The position numbers were made by a program, and so were the translations under genes. Source: Schizophyllum amplum (lineage: Eukaryota; Basidiomycota; Agaricomycetes; Agaricales; Schizophyllaceae). Taken from it: 64,000 nucleotides of DNA. The stretch covers positions 1 to 64,000 of the forward strand of contig VDMD01000063.1 of NCBI GenBank assembly GCA_007026445.1, read 5' to 3'. Positions 10,399 to 20,902 of the stretch are shown here, in pieces. The stretch's first letter is position 1. Each line of letters begins with the position of its first letter. The notes beneath the pieces are model-generated. The model was not told the origin of the DNA, did no database searches, and saw only the letters and a list, made by a program, of their open reading frames with translations.

Positions 10399-11266
10399 GA
10401 TGGCCTCTGTCTGGGTCGCATCCTGTATTGATGTCAGATCTGTCAGCCAACGACTGAAGATAAGGCAGGGTACTGACCATGTATATGACGGCTGGGCGTG
10501 GAGGCGAAGGGATCGAAGAGGAATAGGACTCTTGTGCTGCGAGAGCGTCCCTCTTGAAGACCTGAAATACGGTGAGTATCGGTGCATGATGATCACAGTC
10601 AAATCAGAGCGTACAGAGGATGCGCAGTGGTGAAGGCCTGGATGGCATTGTGTGCAAACGACACGCTTTTATAGCGTGCAGCCGCAAGTTACGCGTGCCC
10701 TCCTTTCCGAATGATACCGTCGGAAAATATCTCGACGAATAGCGAAAAGAGAGCAGTATGAGGGCCAAGTATGCTAGCGGCAACAACGACACGCCGTAGA
10801 CTTGCGCGTGTGCGACCAGATATGTTTCGACAGACAGCACAGAAGGGACAGCTGCACAACGAGTAAGCTATCGCCGACATAGGGACGCAGGGGTACACAG
10901 GAAGAGCATGCAGCACGTATCTAACGACCAGTCTGGCCAGGTCATCTGCTTTGAGGTTTGAATGAGTACCGTATCGATGGCTAAAGGCATGCGCACCTGC
11001 ACATGAGGGATGTGGCTCATGCTCCCTGTCGACGATGAGTGGCGCAAAGTTTCCGTGTGGGAGCCAAGTACGCTAGCGGCAAGAAGGACATGCACACTAA
11101 CTTCGATGTACTCTTGGCCGATAGCACAAAGATGACGTCTGTGCAACAACTGAGTTGTCAGCACCATGGCTTGGGCCCAGTCGCGAAGATGTTAGGAGTC
11201 GTGAATGCATTGAGTGATAAGTTATTGCAAAGGCTACTTAGATCAGTATGTCCACTCGATCAGAGA
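10399..11266. other. Leader/intergenic region with an imperfect direct repeat
   Basis: No further gene is supported. An imperfect direct repeat of about 95 bp is visible (10764-10862 and 11063-11155). Both copies hold the block GCCAAGTAYGCTAGCGGCAA followed by similarly spaced short matches. Confidence 0.4.
10666..10673 (-). promoter_or_regulatory. TATA box for the gene at 9885-10398
   Basis: A perfect TATAAAAG on the minus strand, about 270 bp upstream of the chosen ATG. This implies a long leader that contains at least one spliceable intron, or a start further upstream. Confidence 0.45.
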
Positions 11267-12725
11267 TCAATGTGTCCGTTTGACGACCCGTTCCGTCAGC
11301 GCCGCGAGCGCCTCTTTTGCGTCGCTCTCCGGCAGCGGCTGGAGCACGTCGCGCGCTGCACGTGCGTATGCCAGGGCGAGCTCGCGCGTTCGCTCAACGC
11401 CGGACGAGCGCTTGACGAGGTCACGCGCCTGTGCGTCAGAAGGAAGCGCAGTGTGAGCGTACGGAGGTAAAGGCGCCGAGGACATTCACGCACCAGCTCG
11501 ACGTCCCCCTCGTTCTCGAACTTGCGCGCGATGAGAGGACCCATCTCGGGGTACTCCTCCATGGCGTAGAGCGCTGGCCCCGTCGCGAGACCGAGCTGTA
11601 GATCCGCGCCACCGGGCTTGCCAAGGGTCGCATCCGAGACCTCGTAGTCGAGGATGTCGTCCTGTAGCTGCAGCACCTGTCAGCTCGGGCGGAGCATCCA
11701 ACAGCCCAAGACACGTACCTGGAACGCGATCCCCAAGTTGCGCCCATACGCATACGCGACCTCCCGCCAAATCTCGCCCTCGGCGCAGCCACCCAGCGCG
11801 ACCGCCGCGCGCGCGCCCTTCGCCATCAGGCTAGCCGTCTTCATGTACGTCTTCTGGAGGTACAGATTCCACGCGTCGGCGGGGTCCTGCGCGGGGCCGC
11901 CGAGGTCCTTGAGCTGGAGGATCTCGCCCTCGACGAGGTTGGAGATGATGCTGGCGATGAGCTCGACGACGTCGAGGTCCCCGAGGCGGGCGAGCGCGGC
12001 GCTGGCGCGGCCGAGGACGAAGTTGCCGCCGAGGACGGCGAGCTTGTTGCCGAAGGCCTCGGGCGCGGAGGCGACGCCGCGGCGGAGGGGGGACGCGTCG
12101 ATCACGTCGTCGTGCAGGAGCGAGGCGGCGTGGATCATCTCGAGGATGTGCGCGAGGCGCATCTGGGTGGGGAGGATGGTGGGGAGCGCGGTGAGCTGCG
12201 CGAGCATGGGGAGGTCGTTGGGGGGCTGGGGGGATGCGTGGTGCGGTCTTGCGAGGTTGGTGTTGAAGATGGGGTCGAAGGGGCGGAGTGCTGGGGGATG
12301 ATGGGGTTCCAGTCGTTCAGGACGTCTGCGGGGGATATTGACCTGTTCAGGTTCTCCATGCTCCCCTCGCCTCCTCCCCTTGCCTCCCATTCCTTCAGGC
12401 TCCATTGGTTCCCCAGCCCGTTCGTCGCGTGCGAGAAGAGGAACACGAGCAGGGGTCGGAGGTATTTCGAGGGTCGGAGGAAGTAGTATCGTGCGATGTC
12501 GCTGAGTCCTGGGTGTCCAGAGCCCAATAGCTCTAGAAGGCCTTCGCGGAATTCAGGTAAGTGAGGCGTGAGGAACGTGAATGGGTCTGGACGAGCGGGT
12601 GTCTTTGCCGCTGCCACAGATAGTTGTACAGAGCTGTGCAGAAGCCTGGGGCTACCGTGCGCTCTGCCTACGCGGGGCGCACGACTATTGAGGACTTGTC
12701 GGCAGTTCGGTGTCCATCGTCGCAT
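11267..12725 (-). CDS. coq1: Mitochondrial trans-polyprenyl diphosphate synthase (ubiquinone side chain), frame break inside
   Basis: Makes the long polyprenyl diphosphate tail of ubiquinone from isopentenyl diphosphate and an allylic primer, in the mitochondrial matrix. The ATG at 12725 gives an Arg-rich presequence (MRRWTPNCRQVLN...). Family motifs are in order: LRPLLVFLFSHATNGLG, the first Asp-rich motif LLHDDVIDASPLRRG, GNKLAVLGGNFVLGRASAAL, the product helix region EGEILQLKD, QKTYMKTASL, and the second Asp motif LQLQDDILDY followed by LGKPGGADL. Introns lie at 11677-11718 and 11429-11493. Between DVLNDWNPIIPQ and FDPIFNTNLARP, at about 12250-12330, the frame changes without a usable GT-AG pair. 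One extra base, probably in the CCCCC run, would restore it. The gene is complete in all other respects, so a sequence error is more likely than a pseudogene. Confidence 0.9.
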
Positions 12726-13244
12726 TTCGGGGTCCGCTGAGCGGACGCGGGAGGCGCAGACGAGCAGGCGCACAGCAAAGTAAAGGAGACCGAGGGAGAC
12801 CTGATAGGTCCTACGGAGAGGAGGGGACGCTCTAGTTTGAACTTTTGCCGTCCGGGACAAGGTGCTCAATATTCAAGAACAATAAATTGACCGCATTTGG
12901 TAATGATACGATCATGTGATTCCGCACGCGCGCCATTACGTCACGCAGCCACTGGATCCATCCCCAACACTCACCGTCATACTACACTTACTTGGATTCT
13001 TGAAGACAATGGCAACTCTGCTTTACTCTTTACGGGACGGAACAAAGTAAGATGTCGGCCTCTGGTAAGTAAACGCGCATGGACCTGCCTCCTCGGAACC
13101 AGTTGAACTCTTTGCACGGTCTCGACCTCCTTTGGCCACCGAATGCTACCAAAGCACCACTGGCCCGGCCTCACCTTTATACACTGTAGGGATTGAGATT
13201 ATGCAGCCGCCACTCATAACTTTTTACCCCCTCACCCCCTCGTC
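12726..13244. other. Divergent intergenic region between coq1 and the proline-rich gene
   Basis: Contains both promoters. No convincing TATA box for either gene and no additional coding sequence was seen. Confidence 0.4.
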
Positions 13245-14400
13245 ATGTCTGGGAAGCCGCCTTCGAGGAACGCCCCGCAGACCGCTGAAAGGCGACGCAA
13301 GGCTTCCGAGCAGACGCGTGCGCCAAACGCTCGACGGAACGTCAAGCTCCCGGCCAAACCAACACCCTCTCGAGCGCCCTACACACCACTCACCAACCGA
13401 CCTTATCATATTGGGCAGTGGCAGTCCTTCCCCTTCGAATTCTCCTTGCCGCTTCCTCCCCGGCCTTCCACTTCTCTCCCGCCCCATCCTCCTGTCCCGC
13501 TCCCGCCCCATCCTCCTGTACCGCTCCCTCCCCAGCCTCGTGTACCTCTCCCACCCCGGCCCTCTGCTCCACCCCCACCACGACCTTCTCTCCCGCTCCC
13601 GGCCAGGCCTGTTCTCTCGCTGCCGCCCAAGCCTCATCTACCACTCCCGCGACCCCAAGCCCCCCTTCCTCGTCCGCTGCTACCCAGACTCCCGCGGACT
13701 CCGTCTCCGCCCTCGCCCCCGTCACTCCTACCCAAAGCCCACTTCGATCCCGTCACGCACCGCATTACCCTCCCCTTCCCCGTCGTCTCCGTGCTCGCCA
13801 TCGATGAGCAAAAGCATGGCATCTGGCTCACGCACAATGACCCCAGAGACCTCCTCGCGGTCAAGCTCCAGCGGCGGCCCACTATCGACATTATCGTGCC
13901 TGCAGAGTCGAACGCGCGCCCCATGAGCGAGTTCGTGGTGAATACGGAGATGAAGCTGCACAAGCTTATGGCCGCCCTTCAAGGGCATACAGATCGGCAA
14001 TACATGTTTATGTTCGTGGCGCTCGAGTATTCGAAGGTGAATGAGCGTTGTCAACGGATCTCCTGCTTCGTGGCAGGACAGTCAGGCTCTCCTTTCACCT
14101 TAGTTGGATGAAGCCTGGCTGAGCCGCCTCATCCGTCCGGATAACTAGGCTTGCGAAGGTGTTCCCATCTCACATGAAATCTTACAGATCCGACAGTCGT
14201 ACGTCGCACGCGCTTCTGGAGCACATGTTCAAGACCCTCAAGCCCTCAGCAAGAACCTGCCCCACATCCCGTACTTTGACTACTTCATGTTCCACTGCGT
14301 CAACGCGCAGGAGTGGGGTTGCACTGGCGATATCACGGAGGTCTTCAACGAGCCGAAGCTTTCCCTTCATTTCAGTGAAGTACTGAAGGCGTCGACGTAG
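13245..14400 (+). CDS. Proline-rich protein with unknown C-terminal domain
   Basis: Function unknown. Two exons, 13245-14036 and 14188-14400, joined by a 151-bp intron at LEYSK|IRQS, give 334 residues. Residues 1-60 are basic and Ser/Pro-rich. Residues 60-165 are an extreme Pro/Leu/Arg repeat (units like LPPHPPVP, LPPRPSAP, LPLPARP). Residues 165-334 form a globular domain: HFDPVTHRITLPFPVVSVLA, IWLTHNDPRDLLAV, VNTEMKLHKLM, YMFMFVALEYSK, HIPYFDYFMFHCVNAQEWGC and FNEPKLSLHFSEVL. The second exon keeps the same hydrophobic character, which supports the long intron. I do not recognise the domain. The proline tract could bind SH3, WW or profilin domains; that is inference. Confidence 0.7.
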
Positions 14401-14855
14401 CTCATGGCTAGCGGGATCTTGCTGCTGGTCATAAGGAGAACTTCTGCTGGCCACAGCGAGAACATCCCGCCCGTAATGGCGTGAAGCGGGTTTCCTTCCC
14501 TTAGCGATCACCTTCACCTCTGTATTCTGAACCCCGACATCGCCATGCATCTGGAAACTATATATCGTATAATGAACGCTAGGCTAGTAATGAGTCCTCT
14601 TCCGAATGACCATCAATCATGGTGTCCCTCAGAGATAGCGTGAACGGCAGCGGGCGACCGGTGAAAGTAAATGGCGTGCGTGTACCAATTGCAAGAAAAA
14701 GTCAGTCAATCAAAGGATGACGCATAAGAGGAAAAGAGAGTACGGTAACAGGAATGAAATACCTGACAAAAAAACAAAATACTACGCCCAGATTGTGTAC
14801 AGAACAGAAGAAACCAGGAGGAAATTCGACAGATGCAAGTCCGACAGAGCACAGG
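14401..14855. other. Convergent intergenic region
   Basis: Lies between the 3' ends of two convergent genes. No coding or structural feature was seen. Confidence 0.4.
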
Positions 14856-16886
14856 CTACAGCATGCTGCCGCCCGCATCTGCTGCCTTCTTTGCCTTCGC
14901 GGCCGTCCTGTCGCCCAGGCCAGCGATGAAGTCGGCAACGACGCTCCAGTAGCCCGGTTGCGCGCACGTATCGTCTGCGAGAAGGCGTCAGTCGAAGTTC
15001 TTATTGTGGCACAAGATACAAAGGCGGTGGCAAAATGCAAGCCAGCGCACGGGAAAAAATAAAAGAGCTGCAGGACGACAGGGAATGGAAAAAGGAGGGA
15101 ATGAAAAAAGGAGGGAATGGAGAGAGAGACGGGATGAGTAAGAAAATAAGGGGTGAATAGAATGAGATCAGGTGACAGGAAAGTTGAATAACGCACTATG
15201 CCCCCCATGCGGAAACTCCGCAAACTTGACCTTCTCGTTGTCCATCTTGTCGCCCTTGCGCGCGACGACGAGCTCGAAGAGCGAGCGCATGTGCTCCGGC
15301 GGGACGAGCTCGTCCTGCGCGCCGCTCAGCATTAGGATCGGCACGGACGCCGGGATGCGCGGGATCTTGGACGCGGAGTCCCAGCGCTGGTGGCAGAGGA
15401 AGGAGACGGGGCCTGGGTGGGTGTTGAGTGGGATTCAGTTAAGTGGAATTAAGTCAGGTGGGATTCAGTGAGACACGTTGGAGAAGGTGAGGTACGGAGG
15501 ATTGACGAGGGATATGGGAGTATGAGAAATCGAGCAAGCTTACCGAGTAGAGGCATGGCGCTGGGAATGAGGCTGCGCATGGACATGAAGGTGTTCTCGA
15601 GGACGAGGGCGGCGATCTGGGAAGTTACGATAATTAGTGAGATACGAGCAGGAGTACTACTTAACAACGCCTACCTTGTCCGGATTTTTGCTCGCCAGGT
15701 CAATGGACACCGCTCCGCCTATTGATTGACCGTACAGAATCTGGGCGTGAGAAGTGAGTCAAGGGAAGACACGCATTTTCCAAGGATGCACGCACAATTG
15801 ACGTCTGCGAGAGAAGCGGATCCGAAAGCAGGTAGTCCAGCGCCGTCTGCGCGTCAACTACGAAGCCTGTGGAGGTCCATTAGCATAGAAAGCATCCTCA
15901 AGAGAGAAGCAGGCTCACCCTTCTCCGACGGCGACCCGTCGGACAGGCCGTAGCCCCGGTAGGACATCATCAGCACGTTACAGCGCATCTTCAGGTAGAA
16001 GACACGCGCAAGCGGAATGCGGTGGCCGTGGTTGCCCCCGTTGCCGTGGAACATGATCACGGTCGGGCGGCTGGCGATGAACTGGAGAGTGTTTCAGTGA
16101 GCGGAAGTCGACAAGCGGGTAGCGGGAACATATATGGTGATTCACGGCTTTTCTTAGCAGAAACCTCAGGTTTATTTGAACGCACCTCATTATCCGTCAA
16201 GTCCGGATCCACGTCTTCGTCTATATGTGTAGCGCCCACTTTCGTGACGCCAAGGTCCTTGTGTTGGACGAGGAGGTAGCAGCGCAGGGTGACGCCGTCC
16301 GGCGTCTGAAGCTCGAGGCTGTCATAGTCGAGGTTGTAGTCGGTCGGGACGGCCACCTCTGCGCCAAAATTTGCAGTCAGACAAAGTTGGCGATTTATTC
16401 AGAGAAACATCGAATGTGACGACAGAACAACCGATGAATGGCCAGAAATTGGACAGTCAGTCAGAGAAATGACAGTCACGTCATTCGTATTGAGAGGAAA
16501 GTGAAGCAACGCGATACGCACCTTCTCGAGAGCCAGAGGGAAATGCAGACGGATAGATGAGGTAATTTTGGCCGTAGTAGAGCAAGCCCATGCCTGAGAG
16601 AGATCGTTTCAGAAGGCCGAGCGTCAGGTAAGGGCATGTGAGTGAGTGAAACGCGAGATAGTGCAGCGCCAACGAATGGGGAGAGCGAGAAGAACAGGCC
16701 GTCAGCGAGATTATACATTTGCCGTCAACGGACTGCCTTACCTACTGTTCCCAGCGCAGCGGCAGTCGCAAACGTACCCTGGTACAGCAGATCAGTTCTC
16801 TACCTCCTGTGAAGATTAGCTAGAGAACACCTTACCTTGGCGAATGTCTCAACAGCGGGTAACCATCCTCCCGCACTATTGTCCAT
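14856..16886 (-). CDS. BEM46/ABHD13-like membrane-anchored serine hydrolase
   Basis: Alpha/beta hydrolase of the BEM46/ABHD13 group; the substrate is unknown. Ten exons (16886-16836, 16778-16742, 16593-16522, 16358-16186, 16081-15919, 15866-15796, 15740-15675, 15616-15544, 15412-15197, 14974-14856) give 346 residues and all phases agree. Residues 17-30 (GTFATAAALGTVGMGLLYYG) form a single membrane anchor. Catalytic elements are the oxyanion HGNGGN, the nucleophile elbow GQSIGG, the acid in LMLSGAQDELVPPEH and the His in FPHGGHNDTC. SYRGYGLSDGSPSEKG is typical of the group. Family members sit in the plasma membrane or ER and affect polarity and spore germination in other fungi. The last intron is 222 bp and purine-rich; three others exceed 130 bp, longer than usual for this window. 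Confidence 0.92.
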
Positions 16887-17447
16887 ATTGAGCGGCTTGT
16901 CTTCAGACTCTGCCCGCTCTTCTGGAGAGTTCGACCGGGTTCTACTCCTGATAGGAGCTCTTGTTAGTAGCGGAGAGTTAAGATAATCGGACACCACTAA
17001 GTGGCACAGTACAGTTTGGGAGACTTTACGGCAGAATGCCGTTATAAAGAATTTGTTGAAGATATGCAAGTGCGAGCGAAGGTCAAAGGTCGTCCTAGAG
17101 TGTAGTCGCCAACCTTGCGTGCAGCGTCGACGAAGGAGGGTCGGACGAGTAGGGCAGACTAATTTGCGATGGTCACGGTACGGAGCAAGTTCACAGCTGA
17201 GTCTGACGCACACTGGAGATGACACGTGATAGCGGCTTTTGCCGGGAATTCAACTTCACTGGGTCTTGCTTTGTGGTCGCTTCAGAAACGACCATGCACT
17301 GCGTTCGCGACAGCTTGGCTGCCTTTTTGAAATTATAGAGATGAGATAGGTAGCCACAACACCACAAGAGAGCACGACAGACGACTACTCAGGCCCAGGA
17401 CCAAACCGAAGACCTCCGTCCGGCGGCGTCGATGTCCGTCGCCGACA
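16887..17447. other. Intergenic, no gene seen
   Basis: Promoter of the hydrolase gene and downstream flank of family copy B. No exon chain or repeat was recognised. Confidence 0.4.
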
Positions 17448-18016
17448 TCAGAAAGTATCCAAGTGGTACCACCTCCCGTCTTCCTCCTTCCCCGCCGCTG
17501 TCTTCGCTTTCGCAAGGAATTCCGCGTCGCTGGGAAGCTCCAGCTTTTTCCGCGTCGTGTTGTCGGAGACGTACAGCAAAACCTCGTAGTTCTCCTTCAA
17601 CAGTATGTGCGTACAATGCAGATCTTCAGGGCTACACAATAATGTCAAGGTGTTCGCCCTGTATCTGAATTCAACGCTTACCTGCCTCCTGCAGCTTCCC
17701 AGCGCTCCCACACTGTGACTAAGGCATTCTCTTGGCCCCGGGTGTGACCGAATCTCTTCTTGGACATCTCCTCCAGCTCTTCGTCGCTGTAGACCCAGCC
17801 GTACCCGTATCTGGGATAGAGATCGCCAAGCGTCCGGGCACGCCACTTTCGCACTTTTGGCGTCTCGGTGGTGACCAATAAGAATCCGCCTCGCGAGTGG
17901 GTAAGGACGGGACTGAAGAACAGATCTAGAGTCAGTGAACGTCAAAACCCCGATAATCATGGTCGGGGAACGCTAGATGATAGTTCCGAGCGCGCGAGAA
18001 CGACTTACAGGGCCAT
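17448..18016 (-). CDS. Small-protein family copy B
   Basis: Unknown function; paralogue of the genes at 1-550 and 21475-22129. Exons are 18016-18009, 17912-17682 and 17631-17448, with introns of 96 and 50 bp, giving 140 residues. The first exon is only ATGGCCCT. Conserved blocks are LTHSRGGFLLVTTETPKVRK, DLYPRYGYGWVYSDEELEEM, FGHTRGQENALVTVWERWEA, YVSDNTTRKKLELPSDAEFL and EEDGRWYHLDTF. The region just upstream of the ATG (GGAAGTTATAGTCTCAGAAC on the plus strand) is shared with copy C, so the duplication included the promoter. It is soluble by composition, with no targeting signal. The intact frame, shared introns and conservative substitutions point to a functional gene. Confidence 0.8.
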
Positions 18017-18238
18017 GGTGGAAGTTATAGTCTCAGAACAAGAAGGTTGTGGCGCCTGCAAGGCGCACGCTTACGTAGTTTCTGAGTTTGCCATCTAAAG
18101 CATGACGCCGGCAGTGGACTGCTTGTCATGGCATTGGTGAAAGATATCGTCAAGGGCGCGAGTTGAGAGGCAAGAATGAGCTCGAGGTGCAAGTTGAACA
18201 GGTTTGCACTAAGTAGTGGATAGTTGGAACTCGGAAAA

Positions 18239-18385
18239 AAACCGGCATTTGCCGCCGCATGCTGAGAAAACAAGAACAAACATCGTCTACCTTTTCTCGT
18301 CGTAGTCAAGCCGCCCGCTCGCGGTAGCACATCACCTAGTACACCTTCACCTCCTCCTTCACCTTCAAAAAATATCCACATGGCC
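18239..18385 (-). pseudogene. Relic of a fourth family copy (3' end only)
   Basis: The stretch CCGGCATTTGCCGCCGCATG ... GAGAAARCAAGAACAAACATC is nearly identical to the 3' flank of copy C (from 21268). Like that flank, it is followed by CACCTTCACCTCC-type hexamers and then AATATCCACATGG, matching the C-terminal codons (WYHxDTF) of the family. Homology ends about 15 bp into the coding part, so only the tail of the copy survives. It lies just upstream of copy B. Confidence 0.6.
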
Positions 18386-18633
18386 ACTGTTGTGTGGATC
18401 CTTGGACGCTGCATGTGCTAGTAGGTGGCCGACCGAGCTATCTCTGATGACGACGGTGCGTTTGGTTCGTTCAGGTTGCACGTTCACCGGACTCGGACGC
18501 AAACATGCAAGCTTCCGCCGCAACTCAGAGGGTCGTGGCCGAACGCTTAGCGATCGATTCGGATTAGACTCTGCAATGCAAGGCCCGTGATCATTAGTCA
18601 GACTACGGTGGGGGTATCCACAGAGAATCCGGA

Positions 18634-18639
18634 TATAAA
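18634..18639 (+). promoter_or_regulatory. TATA box of the GFA-family gene
   Basis: GGATATAAACAAAC lies about 105 bp upstream of the ATG at 18745 and reads as a plausible TATAAA element. Confidence 0.45.
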
Positions 18640-18744
18640 CAAACTTCCTTCCTTGCTTCCTTCCGCCGTGGCAGCGAGCAGCATACTCGAGGCACAATCG
18701 CAACCAACCTGCCCTTTGCATCCCCCCATCACATAGCCAAACAA

Positions 18745-19239
18745 ATGCCTACCGGAGGCTGCTTCTGTGGCGCGGTGCGCTATTCCTTCACTGGCGAGCC
18801 TGTAGGCAAGGTAAGCTCCTCGCTAGTGAATTCATCGACCAAGGCACTCACTCTTCCACTCACTCACTCTTTCACCCACTCGCTCTTCCACTACCACTCG
18901 CAGGCCATCTGTCATTGCCTCAATTGCCGCAAAATTAGCGGAACCGCCTACAGCACCAACGTCCTCATCCCCGCCGACGCGTTCACCATCACCGCCGGCA
19001 CGCCCAAGACGTATACCTGGGTAGGCGGCTCTGGGAAACCGATCACGAGCTTTCTGTGCGGAGATTGCGGGTCGACGATGTGGATCGCTGCGCACTCGGG
19101 GATGAAGGTAGTGAAGGCGGGGACGCTGGACGATGCTGACGCGCTGGATCTGGCGAAGCCGCAGGCGGAAATATTTGTGACGCGGAGGGCGAATTGGGTG
19201 CAGGAAATCCAGGGTGCGGCGCAGAAAGAGGAGATGTGA
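18745..19239 (+). CDS. GFA/CENP-V domain zinc protein
   Basis: A single Mss4-like GFA (glutathione-dependent formaldehyde-activating) / CENP-V domain of 133 residues; such proteins bind zinc and some bind glutathione adducts. A 93-bp intron (18811-18903) is a multiple of three and has no stop, so unspliced DNA also reads through. Splicing joins GEPVGK to AICHCLNC. Zinc ligands are visible as CFC near the N-terminus, CHCLNC after the intron and CGDC about 50 residues further on, the usual spacing. The remaining fold signatures are SGTAYSTNVLIP and FVTRRANWVQEI. Formaldehyde activation has been doubted for many eukaryotic members, so the exact role is open. Confidence 0.9.
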   Translation: MPTGGCFCGAVRYSFTGEPVGKVSSSLVNSSTKALTLPLTHSFTHSLFHYHSQAICHCLNCRKISGTAYSTNVLIPADAFTITAGTPKTYTWVGGSGKPITSFLCGDCGSTMWIAAHSGMKVVKAGTLDDADALDLAKPQAEIFVTRRANWVQEIQGAAQKEEM

Positions 19240-19381
19240 TGACGAAGAATTCATATGTATGTCGGATTTTTTGCCGTCGCCGCATGTTAAAAAACTAAGA
19301 CACTCTAAGGTTTAAGTTCGTAGTACGAAACGAACACAAAGAAAGCGACCAAGCAATACATGTAATGGCATATCGACTTGT

Positions 19382-20128
19382 CTACGAAGGCATCGTCCTT
19401 CTGATCTCCGCTCGCAGTTCGTCCTTCAGTAGTCGCGCTCCAGCGCTCCTCGCTTCGGACAGCACACGCGACCGCGCCAGCAAGCCGTCCCTCAGCGCTG
19501 TCAAATCACAAGTCCCCGCCAGTGTCAATGAAGCATCGATGTCAGGCTGCATCCAGGAAAACACGGTCTGTAAATCCCGCACGTAGGCGTGTAGCTTGTA
19601 CCATGCGCGCCTCATATTGTCTATCAGGACCTCCCGCATGCCTAGGAAGCGCCAGTGCGGGGCCGCGTACGAGTTCTTCTTATGCGTGTCCAAGACGGAC
19701 AAGATGGTTCTCCCGATAGCGTGCCGGGCTTCGAGGCTGGAGCGTTTCCGGTGAGACTCGTGCCGAAGGTCGGACGTGCTAGGGTACGACTGAGCATGCT
19801 CCCAGTCGGACAGGGCGACGGAAAGGACGGCAGCAAGCGTTGCCTCGATTTTGACCTCGTTGAGGAAGTCAAGAACAGGCTTCAGCTGGCGGCTGAGCGC
19901 CTTCCAGAATGTGGCGTCCCTGTGGTGGCTCGCATGCGTCTTGTATTGCGCCGCCAGCGCCACGATATCCCGTTTATAAAGGACCAGCCGGAGAAGAGGG
20001 GGTAAGATGGTGAGGTGGACGGGACGCTGGCGCGCGTCGAGTGGGATGCTGCGAGCCTGCGGGTACGCTGGGACGTGAGAGGTCTGTTGGTCGAGTGGGA
20101 TATTGGGAGTCGTGACCGCGTTGGTCAT
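19382..20128 (-). CDS. Uncharacterised helical protein, intronless
   Basis: Unknown function. A continuous 248-codon frame with ATG at 20128. It has balanced composition and amphipathic helices: LTILPPLLRLVLYKRDIVAL, FWKALSRQLKPVLDFLNEVK, EATLAAVLSVALSDWEHAQS, RHAIGRTILSVLDTHKK, MREVLIDNMRRAWYKLHAYV and AGARLLKDELRAEIRR. The N-terminal 35 residues are Pro/Gln-rich and likely disordered. No signal peptide or membrane span is seen. The absence of introns in a gene of this size is unusual for this window. The coding character (no low complexity, ORF far longer than its shadows) makes it a probable real gene. Confidence 0.65.
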   Translation of the reverse strand: MTNAVTTPNIPLDQQTSHVPAYPQARSIPLDARQRPVHLTILPPLLRLVLYKRDIVALAAQYKTHASHHRDATFWKALSRQLKPVLDFLNEVKIEATLAAVLSVALSDWEHAQSYPSTSDLRHESHRKRSSLEARHAIGRTILSVLDTHKKNSYAAPHWRFLGMREVLIDNMRRAWYKLHAYVRDLQTVFSWMQPDIDASLTLAGTCDLTALRDGLLARSRVLSEARSAGARLLKDELRAEIRRTMPS

Positions 20129-20301
20129 GTTGCAATTTCCGACCTTGTCGAGATGGCGAAGGTATCGCGAGAGGGGGTTAAGGTATTGGAAAAGACAAGG
20201 TAGATCGAGAGAGCGCCGGGGTGAAGAAGCTGTAGTTATTCAACGTTCGACAACCGCGCTTATTTGAGGGCAGTAGTACGCACAATGGCATCGGAGGCAG
20301 T

Positions 20302-20476
20302 CCATTTGAGTACAAGGGCTGTACCGTTCGAGAACAATAGCTGTACAACTCGAGGACAATAGCTGTACCGGCGTTCGAGGACAACAACTGTACCGTTCGA
20401 GAACAATGACTGTACACTTCAAGTACAACAGCTGCACACTTCAAGGACAATAGCCATACCATTCGAGTACAATGGC
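20302..20476. repeat. Minisatellite 1, about eight 22-bp units
   Basis: Tandem units of the form TGTACCGTTCGAGAACAATAGC with a few changes per unit; the outer units are most degenerate. Confidence 0.8.
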
Positions 20477-20596
20477 TTCCAGGAAGAACAACAAGGAAGA
20501 CCGATTGAGAAACAACAGCACGTTAAGGGATCAGCCTGAGGAAGCGTGAGGAAGGTGAAAAAGGACAATTGACAGTCAGTTCGTCTTGCAACATTT

Positions 20597-20718
20597 ATTG
20601 GCCCGTTATTCTCACACAATTGTGGCAATCACAGCCCGTTGTTCTCACAGCACTGGTCAGCCCGATATTCTCACAGCACTTGTCAGCCCGTTATTCTCAC
20701 ACAATTGTGGCAATGATC
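20597..20718. repeat. Minisatellite 2, four units of 26-32 bp
   Basis: Units read CAGCCCGTTATTCTCACAGC with variable ends. The first and last units share an ACACAATTGTGGCAAT extension, so the array has a mirrored layout. Confidence 0.75.
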
Positions 20719-20800
20719 ACTCACAGCAGCGGCGACGACAAATTTTTGAATTGTATCTGGGCAGTATGATGTGCTTATTGGCAGCAACGAGAATACTGTA

Positions 20801-20902
20801 TGCCGTCGAGCAGCGAAATTTGCCGTCAAGCAGAGCGAGAACCTGCCGTAGAGCAACGAGAACCTGCCGTCGAGCGGAGCGAGTCGAACCTGTCATTGAG
20901 CA
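20801..20902. repeat. Minisatellite 3, about five units of 20-26 bp
   Basis: Units read TGCCGTCGAGCAGAGCGAG followed by AACC. It is the third unrelated array within 600 bp. Confidence 0.7.
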
